Positions 18,123 to 26,951 are shown, counted from the first letter of the stretch. The stretch is DNA of 64,000 nt from Pelagomonas calceolata (GCA_918797485.1 CAKKNE010000006.1:2232001-2296000), one strand, 5' to 3'. Program-made: numbers and translations. The notes: generated from the letters alone by a model not told the origin.

Positions 18123-18479
18123 CCGCGGCGTCGACGGCGTCGGAGCTGGCCTCCCGGGGCTGCCCGGCTCCGCGGGAAGCGGCTGCTCCCAATTAACTAA
18201 GTCTTGGGTGTCCGGGGCTGCCGCTCCGTCCACGGGCGCGCCGCGACGCGGGGCTGCCCGAGGGGCCAAAAGGGGCTGCCGGAGGGGCTTTGCACGCACC
18301 GAGCCCTGCCGGAGGGCGCTATTCGACGCCTGCTCCCGCAAAAACCACCGCGGCGCTACCCTAGTGGCTTTTGCAACCTACTAGACACAGATTGCAATCA
18401 GGAAAGCTTCCGACGAGTCTCGGGCCTGCGGGTGCCACTCCGGCCCAGAGGCGGTGCCAGGGCACGCGTCGATGCCGGG

Positions 18480-18502
18480 GCTAGCGGCTGTAAGACACTA
18501 GG
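18480..18502 (+). promoter_or_regulatory. CTAG palindromic upstream element
   Basis: GCTAGCGGCTGTAAGACACT followed by AGG and then AATGCCTAGC. It lies 257 bp before the ATG at 18759 and 358 bp from the LRRC56-like ATG, in a 636-bp divergent gap. A weak similar piece is at 18361-18384. Confidence 0.75.
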
Positions 18503-18758
18503 AATGCCTAGCACTGCCGTAGTGCCGCCGAGCAAAACACAGCCTGCACAGCCTTGCTGCATGCTAACGCGGCGGCAAATAGGCCGCACACTGCCGCATT
18601 CAGTTGCTGAAAGCTTCCGGTGCTGTCTCGACGCGTATCAGTGCTGTCTCCGCGAGTTGCTCTCTTGCAGCAGCTCTAGCGGTGCTCTGTTGCAGTGGCC
18701 GAGCGGTGCGTTACTCCAGGCAGCTCGCGCACGAGCCCTGCGACGCGCACAAGCCGTG

Positions 18759-19262
18759 ATGGGTAAAAAACGGCGAGCCTTCGACGACGACGACGAGTCC
18801 GAGGAGGATGAGATCTCGCGGCACGCGGAGGCGGCCTGGCTCGCGCGGCGCCGCGCGCAGCAGCCGCTGGCGGCCGCGCCGCCGCCGCCGCCGCCGCCGC
18901 CTCGAGGTCCTGGGCACCGGACGCAGGGCAAGGGCAAGCCGCCGAAGAAGAAGCGCAAGAAGCCGGCACCGCCGCCGCCCGCCGAGACCACTGAGCCGGA
19001 AGCCCAGCCGAAGCGGAGCAAGAGCGCGCGCAAGCGCGCCGCGGCCGCCGCCGCGCGCGAGCGCAAGGCCAAGGCCGTCAAGGCCGAGAAGAAGGCGAAG
19101 CGAAAAGAACGGTGGCGCCAGGAGGGCATCAAGAACAAAAAAGCCGCGGGAGGTCGAGTCCAGCGCCAGAGCGAGAAGCACGGCGAGAGCCGCTGGGGCA
19201 AGAAGGACGGCGAGGACGCTCCGAAGCCGTCCGCGAAGCCGGGGGGTCCTAAGAAGCCGTAG
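18759..19262 (+). CDS. Unknown highly basic, probably nuclear or nucleolar protein
   Basis: A 167-residue protein with an acidic start (RAFDDDDESEEDEISRHAEA), a run of eight to nine prolines, and then Lys/Arg/Ala-rich sequence with several nuclear-localisation-like clusters (KKKRKKP, KAEKKAKRKERWRQEG). The composition resembles ribosome-biogenesis or RNA-binding accessory proteins, but no named domain is seen. The ATG at 18759 is chosen because the longer frame back to 18204 is not protein-like. Its stop lies 71 bp from the stop of the convergent coatomer gene. Confidence 0.5.
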   Translation: MGKKRRAFDDDDESEEDEISRHAEAAWLARRRAQQPLAAAPPPPPPPPRGPGHRTQGKGKPPKKKRKKPAPPPPAETTEPEAQPKRSKSARKRAAAAAARERKAKAVKAEKKAKRKERWRQEGIKNKKAAGGRVQRQSEKHGESRWGKKDGEDAPKPSAKPGGPKKP

Positions 19263-19276
19263 CTACCGTGACCTGC

Positions 19277-19289
19277 CGCGTCGATGGCG
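19277..19289 (+). terminator. CGCGTCGATGGCG 3'-flank motif
   Basis: CGCGTCGATGGCG lies 14 bp after the stop of the basic protein gene, in the 71-bp convergent gap. It is the same 13-mer as after other stops in the window. Function is inferred from position only. Confidence 0.3.
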
Positions 19290-19333
19290 TGGCCCGTGCG
19301 TCTTAGTTAGAAACTACTTAGGCGCGCCGAACA

Positions 19334-19885
19334 CTACGTGTTCATCGTCTTGAAGATCTGGTCCGTGATCGTGCTAATCGCTTGCGAGGCCGTCATGTCC
19401 GTGATGGGCTGGCCTCCTTCCACACCTCTCATTTGCACCCGATTGGCCACGGCGTTCGCGTCCGTCTCCAGGATGGCCCCTCCATCCACAACCTCGTCGA
19501 CGCAAAGCATCGCCGTCTCGAGGTTCTCGAAGCACGTCCGCGCGTCGAAGGTGCCTCCGAGCAGCGCTGTTAAAGCGTCCACAAGACCGTCCAGGACCAT
19601 GTTCAGGATGAGCTCGTTCTCGTCGGACGAGCCGACGACGTAGGCTCTTGCGTCGGGCCCGCAGCGGAACACCGCCACGCTCTTGTCTATCAGGATGACA
19701 TCGGACTCACCTCTAGCTACCGCGGCGTTTTTGGTTTTCTTAAATAATTTCGCTTCAAAGGCGGCCGAGTCCCACTGCCGCGCTCCTCGATAGTACTTGG
19801 CCACGATGCGGCGGCCGTCGCCGTCCAACAGTAAAATGGCCTGGACGTTGGGCACCAAACTCTCCATGCCGGGCAGGGCCGCCAT
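19334..19885 (-). CDS. COPZ: Coatomer subunit zeta
   Basis: The small subunit of the COPI coat F-subcomplex, which forms Golgi-to-ER vesicles in the cytosol. Length (183 residues) is that of the family. VQAILLLDGDGRRIVAKYY near residue 15 is the opening beta strand pair of the longin-like fold. VILIDKSVAVFRC and ENELILNMVLDGLVDAL match the conserved centre, and ENLETAMLCVDEVVDGGAIL the region that contacts gamma-COP. The start ATG is clear. The gene is divergent from fibrillarin. Confidence 0.92.
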   Translation of the reverse strand: MAALPGMESLVPNVQAILLLDGDGRRIVAKYYRGARQWDSAAFEAKLFKKTKNAAVARGESDVILIDKSVAVFRCGPDARAYVVGSSDENELILNMVLDGLVDALTALLGGTFDARTCFENLETAMLCVDEVVDGGAILETDANAVANRVQMRGVEGGQPITDMTASQAISTITDQIFKTMNT

Positions 19886-20206
19886 CGCTGCGTAGTCCCT
19901 GGGTGTCTCCCGGTGTGCGGCACCGCTGCGGCGGTCCTAGAGTGTGCGGCGCGCGGTACCACACTGTAGAGTGTGCGCGCTGCCGAGGGCTACCCAGTGA
20001 TCGGCGCGTCCGGAGCTGTGGAGCTACGTGGCGCTGCCCGGCTCGGCGCAGGCCTCTGGTACGCTTGGTTGCGCGGCGACGGACGGCGTCCTCCCCAAGT
20101 TTGAGAGGCGGCGGCGCCGGGACGGCGGAGGTCGGCTCCCTCCGTCAGAAGAGCTCTGGGGAGACTTAGAAACGTATCTAAGAACCCGCAGCGGTGTGTC
20201 TCCTGA

Positions 20207-20231
20207 TGCTAGTGTCTTACAGGCCACTAGC
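20207..20231 (-). promoter_or_regulatory. CTAG palindromic upstream element
   Basis: TGCTAGTGTCTTACAGGCCA followed by CTAGC is a strong copy. It lies 206 bp before the fibrillarin ATG and 322 bp from the coatomer ATG in the 551-bp divergent gap. Nothing else is recognised in the gap. Confidence 0.8.
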
Positions 20232-20436
20232 TCGATTTCACCGCGAGAGCCTGGACTGAAGCGGCGAATACGAGCGTGCCGCCGCACCCGGAAGCCGGCC
20301 TGCGTGTTCGTAGGTCCCACTGGTGCGAGACCTCGGCGTAACCAGCGAGCGACGCGCCCGCAGCGGCCCCGCGCAACAGTTGCAGCGGCTCGCCGGGAGC
20401 AGAGCGCTGCGCTAAAGGAGCGCCGCAGAGGCACAA

Positions 20437-21324
20437 ATGGGCGGCTTCGGCTCGCCCGGCGGCGGACGGGGACGAGGCGGCAAGGGCCGCGGGAGAGGAG
20501 GAGGCAAGGGCGGCCGCGGCAGAGGCGGCGGCAAGGGCAAGGGCCGCGGCAAAGGAGGCAAAGGCAAGGGCAAGGGCAAGGGCGGCGCCAAGGGCGGCGC
20601 CAAGGTCGTCGTCGAGCCTCATAGACATGAGGGCGTCTTCATCGCGAGAGGCAAGGAGGACGTCATTGTGACCCTCAACAGCACCCCCGGCAAGGACGTC
20701 TATGGGGAAAAAAGAATTAGTGTGGACGGCCCGGCGAACGAGGACGGCACGACGACCAAGATTGAATACAGAGTGTGGAATCCGTTCCGCTCGAAGCTGT
20801 GCGCCGCAATCCTCGGCGGCGTCGATACGATACACATGAAACCCGGTAGCAAAGTTTTATACTTGGGAGGCGCCGCGGGTACCACAGTATCCCACGTGTC
20901 TGATCTAGTCGGCCCGCAGGGCTGCGTCTACGCCGTCGAGTTCTCGCACCGGCCGGGCAGAGATTTGATTAATATGGCCAAGCATAGAACCAACGTCATT
21001 CCCATAATAGAAGATGCCAGACACCCGCTCAAGTACCGCATGTTGGTGGGCATGGTCGATTGTGTGTTTGCGGACGTCGCGCAGCCGGATCAAGCCCGAA
21101 TTGTCGCGTTAAATTCGCAGTACTTCCTCAAGGCGGGCGGCGGCTTCGTGGTCTCGATCAAGGCGTCGTGTATTGATAGTACGGCGACGCCGGAGGCCGT
21201 CTTCGCCGCCGAGGTCGCGAAGCTCCAGAAGGACCAGTTCAAGCCCAAGGAGCAGCTGACGCTCGAGCCGTACGAGCGCGACCACGCGGTCGTGGTTGGC
21301 TTGTACCGGCCGCCCAAGAAGTAG
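20437..21324 (+). CDS. FBL: Fibrillarin (rRNA 2'-O-methyltransferase)
   Basis: The box C/D snoRNP methyltransferase of the nucleolus, which 2'-O-methylates rRNA using SAM. In this 295-residue protein, residues 1-55 are a Gly/Arg/Lys-rich (GAR-like) region in which lysine often replaces arginine. The catalytic domain follows: [18 protein letters not shown], the SAM loop [31 protein letters not shown], and [12 protein letters not shown] with the catalytic Asp, then [11 protein letters not shown] 20437 fits the family start [14 protein letters not shown]. Identification is secure. Confidence 0.96.
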   Translation: MGGFGSPGGGRGRGGKGRGRGGGKGGRGRGGGKGKGRGKGGKGKGKGKGGAKGGAKVVVEPHRHEGVFIARGKEDVIVTLNSTPGKDVYGEKRISVDGPANEDGTTTKIEYRVWNPFRSKLCAAILGGVDTIHMKPGSKVLYLGGAAGTTVSHVSDLVGPQGCVYAVEFSHRPGRDLINMAKHRTNVIPIIEDARHPLKYRMLVGMVDCVFADVAQPDQARIVALNSQYFLKAGGGFVVSIKASCIDSTATPEAVFAAEVAKLQKDQFKPKEQLTLEPYERDHAVVVGLYRPPKK

Positions 21325-21632
21325 CCTACTACGCGTCGCCTAAGGGTCGCTCCACCACGTTTAGTATCTCGTCGGCCAGCCTTGCCGGGGCTCGGGGCGT
21401 GCCTAGGGGCTCAAAAACGTATGAGGCCGGGGGCGGGAAAAACATTCATGGCGAGAAGCTCGGTACAACGAGGTCCGTACTACTAGATTCAGAGAGCCGA
21501 CCCTTACTCGGGCGCCAGAGCGTAGTCGTGCTCGGGGGAAGAGGGGAAGGGCGCGCGGCTCCGGCGTCGTCTCGCGCCGCGGCCCGTTGTTTGGGGGAAG
21601 GGAGACTGTCGCAACAGCCCTTGAAAGCGCCG
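21325..21632. other. Intergenic gap without visible gene
   Basis: About 308 bp between the fibrillarin stop and the stop of the opposite-strand calcium-repeat fragment. It is open in several frames without recognisable content. No CTAG element was seen. Confidence 0.4.
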
Positions 21633-21998
21633 CTAGGGCGCGACCGCGGCCAACGGTTCGTCCTCGTCGCCGCAGTCCTTGATCTCGCACGTGCAGCCGC
21701 CCTCGCCGCCGTTGAAGCACGTGTCGACGCCGCCCTGGCCGACGACGTAGTTGTAGCCGCCCGACGCGGCGAGCGTGTCGTCGCCCCAGCCGCCGTCCAA
21801 ATAGATGTAGTCGCCGACGGCCTCCACAATGTCGTCGCCGTCGTCGGCGTAGACGTAGAGCTCGTTGCCGGCGACGCGCGCGCAGTCGTCGTAGGGCGTG
21901 AGCGTGACCTCGGTGCCGTCGGGCACGGCGCCGTCGAAGCAGACGCACGACGACGCGTCGCCGAAGTCGAAGCCGTTGCTGCCGTCGACGACGGCGCA
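21633..21998 (-). pseudogene. Fragment with hemolysin-type calcium-binding-like repeats, no start codon found
   Basis: The reverse strand is open from a stop near 22012 to the stop at 21633 and reads as protein: GSNGFDFGDASSCVCFDGAV, VTLTPYDDCARVAGNELYVY, DDGDDIVEAV, DYIYLDGGWGDDTLAASGG, and a Cys-rich end CFNGGEGGCTCEIKDC. GGWGDDTL resembles the GGxGxDxL beta-roll repeat that binds calcium in RTX-type secreted proteins. There is no in-frame ATG; the only nearby ATG is in another frame. It is either the last exon of a gene whose first exon I cannot place, or a broken remnant. Five cysteines suggest an extracellular fold. Confidence 0.45.
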
Positions 21999-22251
21999 TA
22001 AGCGCTAAGTCTTTCCGACGTATTCAGCTTGCGAAACTTTTAGAGTGAAGCACTGAGTCCGCCGCGGGGGGGCGCGAACGGTCGGAACGTTGAAAGAGTC
22101 ACGCTGCGATGAGTACAACTAGCGCCGAGGTAAATGCGCCTCCTCGACTCCTGTTTTTCACGCCCAGGATTTTCTCCGTAAACCTGCCCGTAGGTCTTCA
22201 GCGGCCTAAGAGGCGTCCGAGACGGCTGCGAGGCCGGTTTTTCCAAATGGT

Positions 22252-22274
22252 GCTAGCGTCATAAACACACTAGG
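22252..22274 (+). promoter_or_regulatory. CTAG palindromic upstream element
   Basis: GCTAGCGTCATAAACACACT followed by AGG. It is a divergent copy in the 510-bp gap 21999-22508, about 250 bp upstream of the calcium-repeat fragment. Nothing else is recognised in the gap. Confidence 0.55.
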
Positions 22275-22508
22275 AAACTCTGTCCCGATGAGCTTCATGC
22301 GCGCCCATTTAGCTGCCCGAGGCTGCCCCGTTACGTCCTGAACGTTGAAACCCCGCACGATACGCCCCGACGCCACGCCGCCGCACGCCTTAGCCGCCCT
22401 CCGCGCCCGCGACACGCCTCCGCCGTCGGCGAGTGCGTAAATATGAGCCTTCTACGTGGTTCACGAGACGGAACGGATCGCTTGACGCGCATAAATAACA
22501 CAGCCAAC

Positions 22509-23141
22509 TTAGTCCAGTAGCCACTCGTCCCCCGACGCCTTCTCCGTAGGAGCCTCCTCCGATGCCGCCGCCGGCGGCGCCTCGTCTTCGTCATCGTCCA
22601 AACCCAAAGCCGCGTCCAATAAATCGGACGCGTCGTCCGCGAAGAGCGGGTCCTTCTCCTCCTTGACGACCGGTTCGATGTCGTCCACCGCCTCGACCTT
22701 TGTCGTCTTCTTCTGCTGCTTCTTTTTTCTTGGTTTATTGATTTTCTCGTCCTCGTCGTCGTCGACGAAGCGCCCCGCCTTCTCGAGGCGCTCCCAGGGA
22801 CTGAGCATGGCCGGGTGGTTCGCGGGAAGCCGCGCGTGGAAGGGCGCCTCGAAGAACGCGTGCGGCGCGATATTTGCTACTAAACTCAGATCTTCCAGAG
22901 GAGCGTTGTCTCTGGCAGTACCGGGCACGCAGGTCCCTTCGTAGGTCTCGTCGGGCACGTATTCGTCGGGCCAGTCCCGGAACCGATCTAGAGTAGAGTC
23001 CTCGTCCTGCTCGACATAACCAGAACCCTTCGGGGCGTAGAGGTGCCGTTTGATTGAGTGCCTCGTTGGTGTTGTCGTGACGTGGAACGCTGTTGTTGTG
23101 CAGGCGGTCGCGGCGACGGCGGCGCGGCGGAGGCGGCCCAT
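22509..23141 (-). CDS. Unknown protein with organelle-type leader
   Basis: A 210-residue protein of unknown family. Residues 1-30 (MGRLRRAAVAATACTTTAFH) look like a signal or transit leader with a TAF-like site. A conserved-looking core follows at about 35-120: YAPKGSGYVEQDEDSTLDRF, DWPDEYVPDETYEGTCVPGT and APHAFFEAPFHARLPANHPA. The rest is acidic and lysine-rich and probably disordered. The ATG is 13 bp downstream of a CACCCACAG acceptor-like sequence that ends the tRNA-Trp-bearing unit, so the tRNA may lie in an intron of this gene's 5' UTR. Confidence 0.6.
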   Translation of the reverse strand: MGRLRRAAVAATACTTTAFHVTTTPTRHSIKRHLYAPKGSGYVEQDEDSTLDRFRDWPDEYVPDETYEGTCVPGTARDNAPLEDLSLVANIAPHAFFEAPFHARLPANHPAMLSPWERLEKAGRFVDDDEDEKINKPRKKKQQKKTTKVEAVDDIEPVVKEEKDPLFADDASDLLDAALGLDDDEDEAPPAAASEEAPTEKASGDEWLLD

Positions 23142-23154
23142 CGCTGTTCTGTGC

Positions 23155-23308
23155 CTGTGGGTGTACCGTAGGCGTTGCCGCCATGGCCACCTGTAAAGTG
23201 ACCGATACGCGATTCGAACGCGTAACCTTCAGGACTGGAATCTGACGCGCTGCCGTTGCGCCAATCGGTCGGTCGAAGACAAGTAACGATGAGACGCCGC
23301 CGCGGTAC
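23155..23308 (-). repeat. tRNA-Trp-bearing intron-like unit, copy 1
   Basis: A 154-bp unit running GTACCGCGGC...CACCCACAG on the minus strand around a tRNA-Trp. Both edges are shared with 24242-24391 and with the coding-gene insert at 50931-51077. Similarity to the 24-kb copy continues about 20 bp beyond the GT edge. If spliced, it is a 5'-UTR intron of the gene starting at 23141. Confidence 0.55.
23199..23270 (-). tRNA. tRNA-Trp (CCA)
   Basis: 72 nt with a 7-bp acceptor stem GACCGAT/ATCGGTC, discriminator A, D-arm GCGC...GCGC, anticodon loop TTCCAGT with CCA (reads UGG), and T-arm ACGCGTTCGAATCGCGT containing the B box GTTCGAATC. It has no intron. The anticodon stem has one A-C mismatch at its loop-proximal pair, shared by all three copies in the window. 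It differs from the other two by one base in the D-loop (GGCA instead of GGTA). Confidence 0.93.
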
Positions 23309-23479
23309 GGCTCGGGGACGCCCTTGGGCAGTGCCGGCGAGCGCTGCTAAAGGCCGGCGTTGCGGCGCTGTTGTTGCCGTGTCGCAGTGTTGGCGTCAAG
23401 GACACTTGTGCACACACTTCTTTACTCGGTGACGGCGTGCAAGTGTGGTTTTGCGCCGCTGTTCAACTCTGGCGCAGGT

Positions 23480-23504
23480 GCTAGCGGCATGTAAGACACT
23501 AGCA
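23480..23504 (+). promoter_or_regulatory. CTAG palindromic upstream element
   Basis: GCTAGCGGCATGTAAGACAC followed by TAGCA is a strong copy. It lies 339 bp upstream of the ATG at 23141, beyond the tRNA-Trp unit, in the 491-bp gap before the stop of the deacylase gene. If the tRNA unit is a 5'-UTR intron, the element is about 170 bp upstream of that intron. Confidence 0.8.
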
Positions 23505-23632
23505 CCGAATTGAGAAACGCGCGTGCGTGCGTAACCCGCACATGACAACGCTGCAGAGGCGGTTGCCGCCGCCGACGGACACGACGCAACGCGCAGGCGC
23601 CGGAGCACGCCACCGAAGCACAGAACTAAAAC

Positions 23633-24145
23633 TTACACCGTCGCATCGTCCGAAGGCGGCACGACGGGCGCCAGGCCGTTCCCATCTCTGGAATCCAAGC
23701 TCAGCGTCACGGGCCCATCATTAATTAACGACACGTCCATCATCGCCCCGAACCTCCCGTCGGCGAGCTTGGAACTTTCGGGCAGCTCTCCTCTCAAATC
23801 ACTCAGAAACGTCTCGTAGAACGCCTTAGCAGGCTCCGGGCCCATCGCGTGGCGCCAGTCGAGGTTGCCGCGCCCCTTCTTTCGTTTCAATTCGCCGTAC
23901 AACGTGAACTGCGAGACGCACAACACATCTAAACCAAGGCTCCCGACCGAATGCTTCCAGGGCCGCCCGTTTTCGTCGGCCCAGAAGTTCGTTTTCAGGA
24001 TGCGTTCGCGGCACCAAGCAGCGTCCGCGTCCACGTCGTCCCGGTGGATGCCCACGAGCACGAGCATGCCTTTGCCGATCTCGCCGACGACCTCCTCGTC
24101 GACGGTCACGCTCGCGCGCTTGACGCGCTGGAGCACGAGCCGCAT
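23633..24145 (-). CDS. DTD1: D-aminoacyl-tRNA deacylase
   Basis: Hydrolyses D-amino acids from mischarged tRNAs. In this 170-residue protein, MRLVLQRVKRASVTVDEEVV is the family start. GKGMLVLVGIHRDD follows, then VSQFTLYGELKRKKGRGNLD with the conserved SQFTL active-site loop. GRFGAMMDVSLINDGPVTL near residue 135 gives the NxGPxT motif that completes the site across the dimer. The start is set at 24145. An upstream in-frame ATG exists, but it lies inside the tRNA-Trp unit before a CACCCACAG acceptor and would be spliced out or untranslated. Confidence 0.92.
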   Translation of the reverse strand: MRLVLQRVKRASVTVDEEVVGEIGKGMLVLVGIHRDDVDADAAWCRERILKTNFWADENGRPWKHSVGSLGLDVLCVSQFTLYGELKRKKGRGNLDWRHAMGPEPAKAFYETFLSDLRGELPESSKLADGRFGAMMDVSLINDGPVTLSLDSRDGNGLAPVVPPSDDATV

Positions 24146-24241
24146 CGCCCGAGCGCTTGTCGCTGCGAGGAGCAGCAGAACTTGTGGGCGCGCCAGCGTA
24201 CAGTGATGGGTCGCCTCGGCAGCGTCAATCGGAAGCCGTGC

Positions 24242-24391
24242 CTGTGGGTGTACCGTCGGCATATCTCACCTGTTAAGCCCAGTGACCGATACGCGATTCG
24301 AACGCGTAACCTTCAGGACTGGAATCTGACGCGCTACCGTTGCGCCAATCGGTCGAAGAGAGGGCACGCAGAGGAGACGCGGCCGCGGTAC
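24242..24391 (-). repeat. tRNA-Trp-bearing intron-like unit, copy 2
   Basis: A 150-bp unit, GTACCGCGGCCGCGTC...TGCCGACGGTACACCCACAG on the minus strand, containing a tRNA-Trp and lying 96 bp upstream of the deacylase ATG. Edges match copies 1 and 3. A CTTAAC branch-like sequence lies about 35 nt before the AG. Confidence 0.55.
24283..24354 (-). tRNA. tRNA-Trp (CCA)
   Basis: 72 nt, identical to the copy at 50964-51035 and one base different from 23199-23270. It has the acceptor stem GACCGAT/ATCGGTC, CCA anticodon in the loop TTCCAGT, and B box GTTCGAATC. It lies just upstream of the D-aminoacyl-tRNA deacylase gene, which acts on tRNAs, though this may be chance. The rest of the gap 24146-24876 shows no other feature, and the frames that read through the tRNA are not genes. 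Confidence 0.93.
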
Positions 24392-24876
24392 GAGGACGCC
24401 CTTGGCAGGTGAGTGTCGTGCGTGCTGCGAGACGCTCCAGCCAAGTGAGCCTGCACAGGCTCTGCGGCGAGAGAATTGCCCGGCGAAGCTGCTGCGGCAG
24501 GCGTAGGACTCGCGAGCGACAACTGCACCGAGTCTGGCTACTGCTGCGCGTAGCGTTGCCGCGTTTCAGACTCCCAATGCGAGAGCCTGCAGCTGCCTCT
24601 GCGAGGCTTAGTCTTTCAACCCAACGACACACGTCGTACGGGACACAGCACACGTCTGGAAGTCTCGTGGAAGCCTAGACAACAAAAAGCGGAGCAGCTC
24701 TCCGTGATGCACAGCGCGGCTGCGGAGACTTTGGGCAGCAAAACGCCGTCCGCGCGTGCGCCTCTCCGGCGCCTACGAGCCGTTCGTAGCTCACGGTCGA
24801 GCTGTTCGTCGCTCACGGTCGCAAAACTAAAAAGGGCTGTGTGAGGATAGCTGCCCAGCTCACAAGGGCATCAGCC

Positions 24877-25629
24877 ATGACCGAGGCCCTGCAGGCAGCC
24901 AGACCCCACCACCACGAAACCCTCGTGAACCAATTCCACGACGAGTTCGTCACGCCATCAGAGTTGAGAGATAGGGTAGAGGGCTGCCTGAAAGAGCGAC
25001 CGTCGAAAACGAAGGGCAAAATACCAAAAGAGGGCGAAGGCACCGTCACGGCCGCCCACTTATTACCAGTAAAACACCCGCAGTACCCGGCCCACGCTTT
25101 GCTCAAAGTGGACGACGTTCGGATCCTCGCGACGCCCGCGCAACTCCTCAAGCTGGCGGACGACGACCCGCGCTTCGGCCGGCTCCGGGAACGGGGCCTC
25201 TACGCCGAGTGGGATCCATCAAATTTTACTGAGAGAAGACTCCGCTACAGCTATATCATAAAAGTGCCCGTCGAACTTAATGGAGGCACTTTCTTCGTAC
25301 GCTCGGCGACGAAGCTGTACGCTCCTCGGGCGCCAGTTGCTACAGTACGACGGCGGTCGCGCTCTCCTAAAAAAAGGCGGCCGCGCACGGCGAAGGAACG
25401 GCAGAACGGTTGTGTGGACCGCAGCGTCGGCTTCCTGGACGCGATGCGCGATGCGTCGTTTAATGCAAGGCGGCGGCGCCAGCGCAGCGTCCGGCGCCTG
25501 GTGAACAGCGACGACTACGACTTCGCGGCCCAGTGGCGCGTGGCGTCGGAGTTCGTGGAGGCGTCCGGCGCGAGGGTGCCTCACGAGGCGCTCGATTGGG
25601 AGGCCATGGATGCCACCGACCTTTTATAA
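24877..25629 (+). CDS. Unknown protein with basic middle
   Basis: A 250-residue protein I do not recognise. The N-terminal half appears folded: ETLVNQFHDEFVTPSELRDR, VTAAHLLPVKHPQYPAHALL, RILATPAQLLKLADDDPRFG and YSYIIKVPVELNGGTFF. Around residues 155-190 is a basic serine/arginine stretch (RRRSRSPKKRRPRTAKERQN), likely a nuclear signal. The end is acidic. The frame opens earlier with GTG; the first ATG is 24877. No membrane span or signal peptide is visible. Confidence 0.6.
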   Translation: MTEALQAARPHHHETLVNQFHDEFVTPSELRDRVEGCLKERPSKTKGKIPKEGEGTVTAAHLLPVKHPQYPAHALLKVDDVRILATPAQLLKLADDDPRFGRLRERGLYAEWDPSNFTERRLRYSYIIKVPVELNGGTFFVRSATKLYAPRAPVATVRRRSRSPKKRRPRTAKERQNGCVDRSVGFLDAMRDASFNARRRRQRSVRRLVNSDDYDFAAQWRVASEFVEASGARVPHEALDWEAMDATDLL

Positions 25630-25927
25630 CTTGTTGAGTCTTCTTTTGCGCGTCGACGGCGTATTGGGGGTCCGCATCGATGGCGTGAAATCGAGGCATC
25701 TGTTTCCTAGTATGTCCATACGCTAGATCACTAGGTCTTAAGGCCCGCCAAAATACACCAGCGATTGAAGGCGCCTTCTACCATCCGAATAGTACATTAT
25801 ATCAACTCCAGCCCAGTTTTCATACATATTGGACGGAACCGGAGCCGACGGCCCGCGCTCGGAGGGCGGGAGAAGAATTCTACTAGACAACTCCCGGGTT
25901 TATGTTCGTTTCCTTCCGTTTGTTGGT

Positions 25928-25990
25928 GGTAGAGTCCATCCATACCGCTAGAACGCCCAGCTAGACCCATCTCTTACTCCGTAGGCTCCG
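25928..25990 (+). repeat. Dispersed repeat Y, copy 2
   Basis: TAGAGTCCATCCATACCGCT...CTCTTACTCCGTAGGCTCC is similar to 9043-9096. It precedes repeat X here but follows it in the other locus. Confidence 0.4.
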
Positions 25991-26040
25991 CGCGAAAGAG
26001 CGACTTCGCGCCCCGCGTTTATACGAATATGGACAACAAG

Positions 26041-26204
26041 ACCTCAACCTGCGAGTATCAGCGACGCCACCATCCAGATGAACCATAACGCCGTTGTTCT
26101 ATTCACAATCGACCGACTTGCCCGTTCTCCGCGGACGACGGTACGTACGCGGAGCACCGGAAAGGCCCCAGACCGGTGGTTTATATAATAAATTTGCGTT
26201 TCGG
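26041..26204 (+). repeat. Dispersed repeat X, copy 2
   Basis: It shares GCGACGCCACCATCCAG and AATAAATTTGCGTTT with 8875-9026, in the same order and spacing. It shares ATCGACCGACTT and ACCTnAACCTnCGAnnATCAGCG with 26331-26420. Confidence 0.6.
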
Positions 26205-26330
26205 GCGCTTTAGTAGTGGGACGGGCCAGATAACCGGCTTGATTGTGTACTACATTGCTCCGAGACCCAAAGATGCTCGGCGCGGGTCGTCGGTCTTGCG
26301 AGCCCACGATCTGGCTAGATTTTGCTCCAG

Positions 26331-26420
26331 ACCTGAACCTACGACCATCAGCGCGTGTACCATCACCATGGACCATGACGCGATCATTTGTTCCATGATC
26401 GACCGACTTCCGCGAGGTCC
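26331..26420 (+). repeat. Dispersed repeat X, copy 3 (partial)
   Basis: ACCTGAACCTACGACCATCAGCG...ATCGACCGACTT matches the first half of copy 2 and lies 290 bp downstream of it in the same orientation, so the two may form a decayed tandem. Confidence 0.5.
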
Positions 26421-26585
26421 AGATGCAGATGTTCACGTCCCGACCGTGGGCAGCCAAAAGTACCCTTCTTATAATGTAGATGTCATATACTTGTAGTTGA
26501 CTATCGGTGGGGTAGTATGGGGTCCAACGAGACCGCTATTACGATTCCTGGGGGCCCTCGGGTAATTGACGTTTTTGACGGGAAC

Positions 26586-26951
26586 GGGGCGCCATCGGGC
26601 CCAAATTACACACTTTTTTCGGGGGCCGATCGGCTCCTGGAGGCCTCTCGGGGTAGGTCTGGTGGTGGGTAAGCGCCTGCACCGCATACGCCATCGATGC
26701 GGCAGCCTAGAGCTCTGGAAGCCATTGCCAAGTAATTCATGGTTCAATGAGCCGCAGTGGTGAGAGAATTGGTCGATTATGCCCCGAGCCCGGGCGCATG
26801 CGCTATAGGCGATTGCACGTGTATAGTACCGACCATATGCGCCCCTCGGGAGACCTGTTTGGCAGGGATTGACAGGATTCCACTGGTGCGGCCGCCATCG
26901 ACCGTAGGGCGCCCTCGGCCGCGAATTAAAAAAAATTCTTTTTCGGCCCCC
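26586..26951 (+). repeat. Pair of imperfect 42-45 bp direct repeats flanking about 280 bp
   Basis: The left repeat, 26586-26627, reads GGGGCGCCATCGGGCCCAAA, then a T-run and CGGGGGCC. The right repeat, 26907-26951, reads GGGCGCCCTCGGCCGCGAAT, then an A/T-run and CGGCCCCC. A weaker third likeness is near 26551. They may be ends of a degraded element. Confidence 0.35.

Noticed and set aside
18361-18384. Possible further CTAG element, CTAGTGGCTTTTGCAACCTACTAG
   Set aside because: Only the outer CTAG arms match; the conserved centre is missing and a good copy lies 100 bp away.
24273-24653. 126-codon minus-strand open frame
   Set aside because: Its C-terminal part is the translated tRNA-Trp (DWRNGSASDSSPEGYAFESR), so it is not a protein gene.
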